A stretch of 64,000 nucleotides of DNA from Bacteroidota bacterium (GTDB taxonomy: Bacteria; Bacteroidota; Bacteroidia; Chitinophagales; LD1), in assembly GCA_026391075.1 (NCBI GenBank), contig JAPLES010000020.1, positions 39,403-103,402 on the forward strand, written 5' to 3'. The position numbers and the translations under genes are program-made. The stretch's first letter is position 1; each line of letters begins with the position of its first letter. The notes below the pieces were generated by a model, which was not told where the DNA came from, searched no databases, and was given only the letters and a program-made list of their open reading frames with translations. This document shows, one piece after another, positions 9,560 to 18,102 of the stretch.

Positions 9560-9649
9560 AGCAGTTTTTAGCCAAAACATCGGCTTTTGTCAAAAAAATG
9601 AAATTTTTTGAAGGAATAGAAGGGTGTGAATGTTGTGGTGAAAAAAATT
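9560..9649. other. Short gap between the repeat array and the convergent radical SAM gene
   Basis: After the last recognisable arm the sequence decays. One more TAGCAAAC core word remains at the array edge, followed by an AT-rich stretch with no open frame that looks real. No clear hairpin with a T-run was found, so transcription of both convergent genes may end inside the structured array itself (inference). Confidence 0.4.
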
Positions 9650-11116
9650 TCAACTCACCTTACTCAACATTCTGTTTTCAAATTCTTCTACCAGGCTGTT
9701 GGTGCTTCGCCCAATCATTTGCTGGTAAAAAATACTGGCGGGTACTTCGGCTATGGCTTTGTAAAACTCTACCGATGGGTTGCGTTCTGTAATCGTTGCG
9801 CCCAGCAGGTTGGCTTTATCAAACAGGTTTTGCAGTTTGTATTGTTTTTGGTCTTCGCCTTCGTTGAAGGTGGCATACACATACTCGTGCATCTTTTTTT
9901 CAAACAGCTTTTTAGCATCGGCTTCGGTAAGGGTTTCGTTCACCTGAATTTCGCTTTCGGTGCGCTCGCGCGCTTCAGTTACCCAGTTTTTAATTTGTAC
10001 GCCTACCAGGTTTTTGTAGATGCCAATGTTGTAAGCCGACAACGAACCGCCTTTATCTTCTTTCGAAAACTGAACGGCATTCAGTTGTTCATATAGTTTC
10101 GAAAGTTCTTCATAAGGCAAAGCCCAAATGCTCCACTCCACCGGGCGGTGAATGGTATTGAACCAGATATTGATGTTGTGTTTGTTCACAAAGCGAATGA
10201 ACTCGGGCATCTCGTGCCAGTTGTTGCGCATGGGGTTTACCATTAGGCACATGGTGCGGTTGTTCTCTTTGGTATATGCCCGATAGAAAAGAAAGTTTTC
10301 CATCACTCTATCGAAGTGCGCGTTCACGCGAATGGTTTCATAAATGTGGGGCGTGAGCGAGTCGAGCGAAAAGTTGATGTGAATATTGAGCTTATTCAAC
10401 CACTCTTTCACTTTATAGTTCATCACCGTGCCGTTGGTGGCTATGGTAATTTTCAATTTCGGATTCAGTTTTTCTACCTGCTCAAAAATTTTGAAAACAG
10501 CATTGATTAAAAAGGGCTCACCACCATTAAAGCGCAACTCTTTTAAGTGCGGAATAAATTCACCCAACTGCTCCACAAAATTATCGTCATACGCATTTTT
10601 CATGGCGGGCAGCCGCTCTCTGTTTTTGCGAATGCTCGAAGAGAGTTCACCTATGCACATCACACATTCGAGGTTGCAGGTGTTGCTCAATTCCAATTCC
10701 ATCATGCTTGGGTATTCTGCCGGCTCGTTTACATCATATGCCTTTGCCAACACCGAAGTGTAATTGCCGCCCTGCAAATTTTTCAAACACACATTGCATT
10801 TGTTGGTTAAATCATACTGCAATAAGTGCTTGCGCAACGATTGATACTTTTCGCCAAACCAAATTTCGCGAATAGATTTTTGCGGATACGAATCGGGGTC
10901 AATAAACGTGAGCCAGCAAGGGGCACAATCGCCATGCACATTAAAATACATATTGGTGAAAGGCGCGTGGCAAATATGGTTAGTTACCGGTTTGCCACGG
11001 CTTACATTATACTCGGCAATAACCGAAGAACTTAAACCCGGTCCTTCGGGTTTTGCTTTCAGCACATGAACTTTACTAAGCAGTTGGTAAACAAAATTTT
11101 TCATCGGGCTTTGCAT
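9650..11116 (-). CDS. Radical SAM protein with N-terminal SPASM-like module
   Basis: This 488-residue paralogue of the protein at 7525-9078 has the same order: a SPASM-like module first (C49, C64, C67, C107, C110; CHAPF at the start, EIWFGEKYQSLR in the middle), then the radical SAM motif CNLECVMC (C147, C151, C154) and GGEPF. The phrase SSSIRKNRERLP just after the cluster motif is shared with its two nearest paralogues, so they act on related substrates or arose by recent duplication. The C-terminal third is divergent, helical and unassigned. It is the last gene of a minus-strand operon; its ATG overlaps the stop of the radical SAM gene upstream in a TAATG junction. Reaction unknown. Confidence 0.87.
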   Translation of the reverse strand: MQSPMKNFVYQLLSKVHVLKAKPEGPGLSSSVIAEYNVSRGKPVTNHICHAPFTNMYFNVHGDCAPCWLTFIDPDSYPQKSIREIWFGEKYQSLRKHLLQYDLTNKCNVCLKNLQGGNYTSVLAKAYDVNEPAEYPSMMELELSNTCNLECVMCIGELSSSIRKNRERLPAMKNAYDDNFVEQLGEFIPHLKELRFNGGEPFLINAVFKIFEQVEKLNPKLKITIATNGTVMNYKVKEWLNKLNIHINFSLDSLTPHIYETIRVNAHFDRVMENFLFYRAYTKENNRTMCLMVNPMRNNWHEMPEFIRFVNKHNINIWFNTIHRPVEWSIWALPYEELSKLYEQLNAVQFSKEDKGGSLSAYNIGIYKNLVGVQIKNWVTEARERTESEIQVNETLTEADAKKLFEKKMHEYVYATFNEGEDQKQYKLQNLFDKANLLGATITERNPSVEFYKAIAEVPASIFYQQMIGRSTNSLVEEFENRMLSKVS

Positions 11117-12609
11117 TAAACGCTTCTCGAAATCATGCCAATCATTAAACGAACTTCTTCTACCGATTTATCTTTTAGTGTGCCTATCACCTGCTGAAAA
11201 CCAGCGCGAGTAATATGGAAGTACACATTTTTTTTCGAGTCTTCGGTATGCGTATCTAAAATGGCATTGAGCTTTTCTACCAAATTGTTTTTAGGAAACG
11301 TAGTTTCAAAATCAGGATTAGCGGCATACATTTCATTGAGCCATTGATGAAAATCAATTTCAGAAACCGATTGCACATGCGCTTCGTTGGTTTCCACCTT
11401 CACCGGAATGTTTTCTGATTTGTTGCCTACAAATTCATACTCGTGATATTTTTTGGTTTCCGAATGCAGAATATACTCATCTAAAAAACTCTTGTAGTCT
11501 TCAAAACATTTAGCGTTGTGCCGTTCTTTCTGGCTTAGCTTCGGAAAACTAAACTGGTCCATATACGCCCGCACTTTTTGCAGTTCTTCCTTGGTGCAAT
11601 CGGTGAGCGCAAAGCGAATGGGGCGTTCTAAATAGCTCACATAAATGTAGGCGTTCATTTCGTTGCAAAGGTTAAGTATCAACGGAAACTGTTCCCAATT
11701 ATCTTTCTGCACCGTAAAACTTAACGAGAGATGTTTGCCTTTGCGTGTGCATATTTCGCTAAAGCGTTTAATGTTCTCCATCAGCTTTGCGTGTATGGTG
11801 TTTTTGCGAATGCGCTCTAATTTTTCTTTATCCACCGCATCAATTGACACGGCCATATCAAAGTTCAGGTCTTCGAGCAGGCGTTCTATTTTATTGTTCC
11901 AGTGGCTTCCGTTGGTAATTACAAACAGGTCGAGTTTCGGATTCAACTCTTTTACCTTTTCCCATATTTTGTAATACACCGGAATAAGAAAAGGCTCACC
12001 ACCATAAAACTTCGCTTCTTTTAAATGCGGAATATATTTTTCCAACTGCGATACAAATGCATCGTCATAAGGCGTGGGAATAGGCGGCAGTTTATCTCTG
12101 TTTTTGCGAATGCTACTGCTTACTTCACCGGCACACATCTGGCATTCTAAATTACACTCGTTGCTAATTTCAAATTCAAACACCTGCGGGTAAACAGCAT
12201 CGGTGTTCGCATAATATTTATCGAACACCAAAGGGCGAAGATTGGTGAACTTGCCTTTATCAAAAAAATATTTGCAGTGGCGGCAACCGTAATCGAGGTC
12301 GTTGTTAAACATGTGTGCACGCAGTTTTTGGGCTTCAGCACCATTCCAAATTTCGTCAATGGAATTTTGAGGATAGTTACCCAACTGCACATCGCGATTA
12401 TAGCCACACACAAACACCTGCCCGCGAAACGAAAAAGTTAAACTGGTAAAAGGCAGGTAACAAAAAACAGGTTTTGCCCCGTTAGGTCTAAACTTATTGT
12501 ATTGGTTATACTGCTTCCGGTCAAGCGGATTATAGCCATCCTCAATAGCGGTGCTGAATTTTTTATCTAACTGAAAAGAAGTTTTTATGGACTCCAGAAA
12601 ATTAATCAT
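11116..12609 (-). CDS. Radical SAM protein with N-terminal SPASM-like module
   Basis: This is a 497-residue protein, third of the set. The SPASM-like cysteines are C50, C68, C109 and C112 (CYLPF, EIWNGAEAQKLR, CRHC). The radical SAM motif CNLECQMC is at C152, C156 and C159, followed by SSSIRKNRDKLPP and GGEPF. The first SPASM cluster has one Cys fewer at the second position than its relatives, which have C-C or CxxC there. It overlaps the upstream SGNH gene by 4 bases (ATGA) and the downstream radical SAM gene by 1 base, implying translational coupling and roughly equal production. The C-terminal 200 residues match no family I know. Substrate not known. Confidence 0.87.
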   Translation of the reverse strand: MINFLESIKTSFQLDKKFSTAIEDGYNPLDRKQYNQYNKFRPNGAKPVFCYLPFTSLTFSFRGQVFVCGYNRDVQLGNYPQNSIDEIWNGAEAQKLRAHMFNNDLDYGCRHCKYFFDKGKFTNLRPLVFDKYYANTDAVYPQVFEFEISNECNLECQMCAGEVSSSIRKNRDKLPPIPTPYDDAFVSQLEKYIPHLKEAKFYGGEPFLIPVYYKIWEKVKELNPKLDLFVITNGSHWNNKIERLLEDLNFDMAVSIDAVDKEKLERIRKNTIHAKLMENIKRFSEICTRKGKHLSLSFTVQKDNWEQFPLILNLCNEMNAYIYVSYLERPIRFALTDCTKEELQKVRAYMDQFSFPKLSQKERHNAKCFEDYKSFLDEYILHSETKKYHEYEFVGNKSENIPVKVETNEAHVQSVSEIDFHQWLNEMYAANPDFETTFPKNNLVEKLNAILDTHTEDSKKNVYFHITRAGFQQVIGTLKDKSVEEVRLMIGMISRSV

Positions 12610-13898
12610 TCGTGCATCATTTTAGCGGTGTCCAAAGTAGTGAATATTTCGGGATAGGATTTTTGCAAACCGCAATAAACTCCTTTTGCCATTACCCGAT
12701 AACCCGTAGAATTATGATGCCCGTCTTTTGGCCAGTAATAATTTTCTGTATTGTTTTTATCCATGTGAACAGAGTCGCGATAGTAAGGCAACAAATCAAA
12801 TCGTTTGAAACCTGAAATAGTATCTACCATTTGTTCGAAGAAAGAAAAATTGCACAGGTAAGTATTGTTGACCACTTCACTGCGTTCAGGTTTTTTCAGT
12901 AGGAGAATTTTGAGATGATTCTGCTTTGCTAATAAAGCTATGCGCTGAAAAACTTCATTCCATTTTGGTTTTAAAATGTTGAGTCGCGTTTCTTTCTCTT
13001 TTTCGGTTAAAAAAAAGTTGGTGTGTGTTACTCCAAAAACTGAATTAGCTACCAAGCGAAAAATATAACTGGCGGCATAGAGCCACTCCCAGGATGGACC
13101 TTGCAGCGCTTGCCAATAGCCATCTTTAAAACGCTCCAGCCCTCCTCGAGTTAAAAAATCGGCAGTGAAATCAAACGAAGTGTAGGTAATAACGGCTACG
13201 TTAGGTTGCATTATAAAACCAATGTCTTCCAATTGCTTGCAAGTAAAGCCAGGGTCGCTACCGCACACACCAAAGTTTTGAATTGAAATATTTTGCGCAC
13301 CCGCATCGTTCTTCAAAATTTGACGAAGCAACGAAGGATAACTGGAATCTTGCGGAGCACCATCACCTTCGGTAAACGAATCGCCATAGGTTTGAATCAA
13401 CATTTTGGCACTGTCTTTCTTCACTTCAAAGTCGGCATCGCGAAAACCAAAGTTGTTGCGCAGTCGAGGAAATTTATACTCAGGCGTTTGCAAAAATGGA
13501 ACGAAGTACGGTTGAATGGTAAAGTCCACATCAGCGTTTTTATGCGGGTAAACAGAAACATATTTACTGCTTCTGCCCTCCATGTATGAACCGCCTACAC
13601 CTTTTACGCGCAAAAATATTTCGGCTGATACTACACACAAATAGAAACTACCAAATAGCAAGCCGACATTTATGCAGGTTTCTTTTTCCCAATTAAAAAT
13701 TGCACTTATCAACCCAATGCTTCCTGCTAAAAACAAGCCCAATGAAAAATAAAACACAAAACTATGTAGCGCACCAAAGGCGGCTAATGGCATTTGAAAG
13801 CGCAGGTATAATAATGACAATCCTAATGCTCCGGTCAGGAGAATGAACAGAGATTTTTTTTTTGGATGAGAACGGAGTAAAGAAATTAAGGAGTGCAT
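12606..13898 (-). CDS. Membrane-anchored SGNH/GDSL-fold protein (paralogue 1)
   Basis: This 430-residue protein has three N-terminal membrane helices (about residues 16-34, 44-68 and 78-97) and a large SGNH-type domain, probably facing the periplasm. Block I is YGDSFTEGDGAP with the likely nucleophile Ser174. A GVCGSDPG loop gives the block II Gly, and DGHHNSTGY near the C-terminus gives the Asp and His of block V. SGNH enzymes remove or transfer acyl groups, and similar membrane forms work beside MBOAT acyltransferases on surface polysaccharides. Strongly related to the genes at 15382 and 16689. It overlaps the downstream radical SAM gene by 4 bases and follows its upstream neighbour by 44 bases. 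Confidence 0.82.
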   Translation of the reverse strand: MHSLISLLRSHPKKKSLFILLTGALGLSLLYLRFQMPLAAFGALHSFVFYFSLGLFLAGSIGLISAIFNWEKETCINVGLLFGSFYLCVVSAEIFLRVKGVGGSYMEGRSSKYVSVYPHKNADVDFTIQPYFVPFLQTPEYKFPRLRNNFGFRDADFEVKKDSAKMLIQTYGDSFTEGDGAPQDSSYPSLLRQILKNDAGAQNISIQNFGVCGSDPGFTCKQLEDIGFIMQPNVAVITYTSFDFTADFLTRGGLERFKDGYWQALQGPSWEWLYAASYIFRLVANSVFGVTHTNFFLTEKEKETRLNILKPKWNEVFQRIALLAKQNHLKILLLKKPERSEVVNNTYLCNFSFFEQMVDTISGFKRFDLLPYYRDSVHMDKNNTENYYWPKDGHHNSTGYRVMAKGVYCGLQKSYPEIFTTLDTAKMMHE

Positions 13899-13942
13899 AG
13901 AATTAAAATCAGCAGTAATTTTCGTCTAAAAAAATCTGTTTA

Positions 13943-15385
13943 TCATTCACTGGTGCTGGTTTTCGCTTTTGCTTGCATCGTTGCATCCAGGAACTTTGCA
14001 AACTTCATTTGACCGCCATCATTAAAATGGTAATCAATGGCTGAAGAGCAGTCTTGTTCAGTAATTAATCCCTTGGGTGGAAAATGAACATAGCTCCAAA
14101 GGTCTTTAAATACCCATCGGTAATTCTGTTCATATTCTTTCGTTCCGAAATTTTTCATTTCCGGAGTTGAAATAAATACAATTGAAAAATTTGTACCTGC
14201 TGAGTCGGCAAGGGCTTTAATTTTTTGAAGACTGTGATAAGTGGCTAGTGAATCTTGTGTAGGAGTAGTTGTATAATTTACAGCCGGGCAAGCATTAAAA
14301 TACAACTGGGTGGTAACACAACTTTGTTGAGCAAGCTTTGCCCACACATCACTTTTTTCAAAAAGCGAATAATGTTTTCGGTAGATGCGGTACGTTTTTT
14401 CAGGAGGAAAGGCTAGGTTAGGTTTACCGGTTAGTGCAGCAGGCAAGTAGTTATTGATTACACCTACACCAGGTATATCTGTGTACTGCGGAATATAGGG
14501 CAATGGTTCTCTGTCTTCATTCATAATATCGTTCCAGCCACAAAACAAAACACATACTTCATCGGGTTTTAACTCTGGAATAAATTTTTGCGCAAATTGA
14601 CGGTATTGAACCGGGTCTGACCCGTGAATGCCTGCGGCACAAACCACTTGATTTGGATTTTCTTTTCGATAAATTTCAATAAAGCATTTGCTAAATCTGG
14701 AAGCTCCTAGTCCTTCTAAAAAAGAATCTCCTACGAATAGTATCTTTTTTTTCCGGCTAGTGTCGATTCCACTTAAAGAATCAACAGTTCTCGTGTCAAA
14801 ATTAAATGCGTTTGGAAATCCTAGTTTGTTTACCATGAACTCAATAGGAAACTTAGCATTGGGAAAGGAGTCGTAGTCATAGAAAGTCATCCCTGTTTCA
14901 TCTGCAATTAATTCGTGCGTTATTACAGGGTCGGTTTTTGCAAAGTCAACTCCTTTAAAATAGCTCCCGGGGAAATAACCCTGTTTAGTAAACTGATTCT
15001 CTTTAATCAAAAGCACGCCTACTATAACAAGCACAAAACAGATAAAGAACAAAAGTTTTGTAAACAGATTTTTCTCTTTAGCAATAAGAGGTTGCGCTTT
15101 AATCCACAAGGGTTTTAAAGAACAGATACTTACACGAAAAACGCATACCATACCCAAAGCAGCGAACAGATAAAACAAAACTGCATGAACAATATACGTG
15201 TGGTGAAAAATATTTTTCGTATCCCTCAGCCAAAAAAGAAACAGACTCTGTTCGCCAGCAATAATTTGTTGAAGATGCAATGAAATTTGAATTTTTGCCA
15301 ACGGCAAAAACAGCATGAGTGCCACGGTCAAAATGAGCACCGTAAATAAAACGGGGTATATCACATTGTTGAGTATCCGTTTCAT
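13943..15385 (-). CDS. Membrane-anchored SGNH/GDSL-fold protein (divergent member)
   Basis: This is the most divergent of the four consecutive SGNH proteins, at 480 residues. Three hydrophobic helices (about residues 11-30, 66-84 and 109-127) precede a soluble domain. Block I is VGDSFLEGLGAS with Ser221. LFCGWNDIMNED supplies the block III Asn, and DYHFNDGGQMKFA the C-terminal Asp/His pair, so all four catalytic blocks look intact. The intact residues argue for an active esterase or acyltransferase rather than a structural relic. It shares an ATGA overlap with the upstream SGNH gene at 15382. Substrate is unknown; the context suggests an acylated surface glycan or lipid. Confidence 0.8.
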   Translation of the reverse strand: MKRILNNVIYPVLFTVLILTVALMLFLPLAKIQISLHLQQIIAGEQSLFLFWLRDTKNIFHHTYIVHAVLFYLFAALGMVCVFRVSICSLKPLWIKAQPLIAKEKNLFTKLLFFICFVLVIVGVLLIKENQFTKQGYFPGSYFKGVDFAKTDPVITHELIADETGMTFYDYDSFPNAKFPIEFMVNKLGFPNAFNFDTRTVDSLSGIDTSRKKKILFVGDSFLEGLGASRFSKCFIEIYRKENPNQVVCAAGIHGSDPVQYRQFAQKFIPELKPDEVCVLFCGWNDIMNEDREPLPYIPQYTDIPGVGVINNYLPAALTGKPNLAFPPEKTYRIYRKHYSLFEKSDVWAKLAQQSCVTTQLYFNACPAVNYTTTPTQDSLATYHSLQKIKALADSAGTNFSIVFISTPEMKNFGTKEYEQNYRWVFKDLWSYVHFPPKGLITEQDCSSAIDYHFNDGGQMKFAKFLDATMQAKAKTSTSE

Positions 15386-16686
15386 TTTTGCTGCTTTGCT
15401 TTTAATTCGCTTCTTAAACCAAAAGAATCTAATGCCTGTTCAACTCCTTTTGCCATTAGAAAATAGCCCGCGCTATTATGATGACCATCTTGCTTCCAAT
15501 AGTATTTACTGATGTCGTTTTTATTGTTTGCAAATTGCGTTACATAGTAAGGTAGCAAATCGAAAACATAAACATGGTCAAGGGAACGAATGCTTACCAG
15601 AATCTTACTCAAATCGTAATCATAATGTTCTTGTATCACTTCGCCTTGATTGGGCTGTAGCAACACGAAAAATTTTGTTTCGTTCTGTTTGGCTGCTTCG
15701 GCATAAGTCGAAAAAATCGCAATGGCTTTTTGGTCGAGTTTATTTTTCACTTCTTCGGCAAATGGAGTTTTAATCAATAGTTCATTGTAACCTATTACTG
15801 TAAAAAAAGTTCTCGATACATAACTCAAGGCGTAAATGGGTTCCCACCATGGCGGTGATGGAAATTTGATGGTACCGTTTTTTTGAAAACGTTCCAATCC
15901 TCCTTTCACTGCTATGTCTGTATTTATATCGTTAGAAGAAAGTGTCTGTAGAATAATATCAGGATGGTAAACTGCTAGGCGGTCTCGATAGTTCACAAAA
16001 TTCACATCAGGGTCATCGCCCGAAATTCCGCTATTCAGCACATAGTAGTTGCTGTCTTTGGCGGCCAATAAATTCCGCAGCAAACTCGGGTAGCAAGAAT
16101 CGAAAGGAGCTCCTACTCCTTCGGTAAAAGAATCGCCAGCAATTAAAATACGCTTTTCATTTTTATTTTTTGCGAGCAACCATTCTATATCAGAAAAACC
16201 GAGTGAGTTGCATTGCCTTACATAATTAAACTCTGGTCGGGTGATATAAAATTTTTCATTTGGCTCATGCGTGCGGTAATAGGTTTCATACGTAGCATTG
16301 TAGCGCGAAGCATAACCCGCTTTTATATGCTCCATATAAGTATCTCCCACACCTGTTGTATAGAGTACCAGTTCCAGTACAAGCAGTGTAAAGGCTACCG
16401 AGGCAAGTAGCGTTTGAAATTTTGCATACTGCTTAAATGCAAACCATTGGTTTGAAATTTTTAGAATAAAAGCTAACCCTATCCAAACAAAAAAATACAA
16501 GGCCAAATGCGTGTGCCATTTAATAAATGCGTAACCCACTTCTTGTGCCCAGTAAATTTCCCAAAGCAAGTAAAACAAAGAGGCAGTGAGCAGCATACTG
16601 CTTAAAGATATAGTGAAATCAAAACGGAGATGTGTTTTATCCTGAAAAAAAATAAATTTTGAACGTTCTGTTTTTTCCTTTCTCAT
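15382..16686 (-). CDS. Membrane-anchored SGNH/GDSL-fold protein (paralogue 2)
   Basis: This 434-residue protein is closely related to the next gene upstream (16689-17987): both have LLWEIYWA in the first membrane helix, a KWHT turn, PPWWEPIYALS or GPWWEPIYALS in the catalytic domain, and the same spacing throughout. Helices lie at about residues 29-45, 60-77 and 92-110. Block I is AGDSFTEGVGAP with Ser186, block III is TLSSNDIN, and block V is DGHHNSAGY. The close similarity of neighbours points to local tandem duplication. It overlaps the downstream gene by 4 bases and begins 2 bases after the stop of the upstream copy. Probably a periplasm-facing esterase or acyltransferase. Confidence 0.82.
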   Translation of the reverse strand: MRKEKTERSKFIFFQDKTHLRFDFTISLSSMLLTASLFYLLWEIYWAQEVGYAFIKWHTHLALYFFVWIGLAFILKISNQWFAFKQYAKFQTLLASVAFTLLVLELVLYTTGVGDTYMEHIKAGYASRYNATYETYYRTHEPNEKFYITRPEFNYVRQCNSLGFSDIEWLLAKNKNEKRILIAGDSFTEGVGAPFDSCYPSLLRNLLAAKDSNYYVLNSGISGDDPDVNFVNYRDRLAVYHPDIILQTLSSNDINTDIAVKGGLERFQKNGTIKFPSPPWWEPIYALSYVSRTFFTVIGYNELLIKTPFAEEVKNKLDQKAIAIFSTYAEAAKQNETKFFVLLQPNQGEVIQEHYDYDLSKILVSIRSLDHVYVFDLLPYYVTQFANNKNDISKYYWKQDGHHNSAGYFLMAKGVEQALDSFGLRSELKAKQQK

Positions 16687-16688
16687 AT

Positions 16689-17987
16689 TTATTGAGAATT
16701 GTTCGGGTTGTTCGCAAATAAACTATCTGTAACTAAGGCGGCATATATTCCATCAGCCATCATTGCATATCCCTTCCCGTTATGATGTCCATCAAGTGGC
16801 CAATAAAAACTTTCAGGAGAGGTATTCCTGTTTGTTATTTGGGTTTTATAAAATGGAAGAAGGTCTACTACTTTCAAATTGTCAATGCGGTTGAGGGCTT
16901 TCATTATTTTCGAAAAATCATAACTGTATTGATTTGATTTTACTTCGCCAAGAAAAGGTTGCAACACGACTACCAATCGGCAATTATTTTTTTTAGCCAG
17001 CGCGGCATAGCTTTTAAAAAGTTCAATTGTTTGTGTATCCAATTCATTTTTTCTTGCATTAATATCTGCATCGCGCAATAAAAGTTGGTTGTAACCAAGT
17101 GCGTTGAAATAAAAACGAGATAGAAAACTTAAAGCATAAATGGGTTCCCACCAAGGACCTTTTTTAAACTGGACTTTACCACCGGGCAAAAATCTTTCCA
17201 TGCCTCCACGCACTATTAAGTCCACGTTTATATCACCCGAAGAAAGCGTTTGCAAAATCACATCCGGTTGATAACCCGTCAACCTGTCGCGATAGTTTAC
17301 AAAATTGATAAACGGGTCGCTACCACAAACGCCCGCGTTCATTAAATAAACTAATGAATCTGCTTTTGTTCTGTTGCGAAGTTGCGAAACATACGAAGAA
17401 TCATATGGCGCACCATCGCCTTCGGTAAATGAATCACCTAAAGCCAGAACTCTTTTTTCTCCGTTCTTTTTGTCCATCGCCCACTCTGGGTCAGAATACC
17501 CTCGCGAGTTTGCAATGCGCTCATAATTATATTCTCTTTTAGTTATCCAACGGCTTTGGTTTGGTGGATAAGTATGATACCACGATTCTCCTTCTGCATG
17601 ATACCAGGAGTTATATCCGTTTCCGATGCGTTCAAGGGCGGTTTCGTTAATCCTGAAGCAAGAGAGAAAAAACTCGACCAGCATCAGCACTACGATAACA
17701 GAAGAAAAGGCAGTGATAAGTTTTTCATAAACCAATTTATTGATAGTATAGAAGAGGTAATATAATACCAAATATATCGCTATCCAGAAATATACATACA
17801 GCATTAACCGCGTATGCCATTTAATACAGTTGTAACCCACTTTATCTGCCCAATAAATTTCCCAAAGCAGGTAAGGCAATGCAAGTAGTATTAAGAACCA
17901 GTGATAGTGAATCCTAAAACTGATATGTAACCCTGGCTCTTTGTACGCAGTTATAAGTCTAATAAATGAGCGGGTTTCTCTTTGCAT
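16689..17987 (-). CDS. Membrane-anchored SGNH/GDSL-fold protein (paralogue 3)
   Basis: First gene of the minus-strand operon running from 17987 to 9650. The 432-residue protein has membrane helices near residues 29-45, 60-80 and 92-110 and an SGNH domain with LGDSFTEGDGAP (Ser186), TLSSGDIN in place of the usual block III Asn phrase, and DGHHNGKGY. The Gly in TLSSGDIN replaces the Ser/Asn seen in the copy at 15382 (TLSSNDIN), so the oxyanion-hole Asn may be lost or supplied from the next residues. The upstream region (17988-18102) is shared with the divergent radical SAM gene at 18103 and must hold promoters for both operons, though I see no convincing TAnnTTTG for this one. Confidence 0.82.
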   Translation of the reverse strand: MQRETRSFIRLITAYKEPGLHISFRIHYHWFLILLALPYLLWEIYWADKVGYNCIKWHTRLMLYVYFWIAIYLVLYYLFYTINKLVYEKLITAFSSVIVVLMLVEFFLSCFRINETALERIGNGYNSWYHAEGESWYHTYPPNQSRWITKREYNYERIANSRGYSDPEWAMDKKNGEKRVLALGDSFTEGDGAPYDSSYVSQLRNRTKADSLVYLMNAGVCGSDPFINFVNYRDRLTGYQPDVILQTLSSGDINVDLIVRGGMERFLPGGKVQFKKGPWWEPIYALSFLSRFYFNALGYNQLLLRDADINARKNELDTQTIELFKSYAALAKKNNCRLVVVLQPFLGEVKSNQYSYDFSKIMKALNRIDNLKVVDLLPFYKTQITNRNTSPESFYWPLDGHHNGKGYAMMADGIYAALVTDSLFANNPNNSQ

Positions 17988-18102
17988 TATTATTACTTAA
18001 TAAAGGAAGGTTGTCAAATTAAATTTGATGTGGTTTTTTTATTTTGCTTCGCAACTGTATATTCAAACAAACTTAGAATCCTTCACAGAGTAAATAAACC
18101 AA

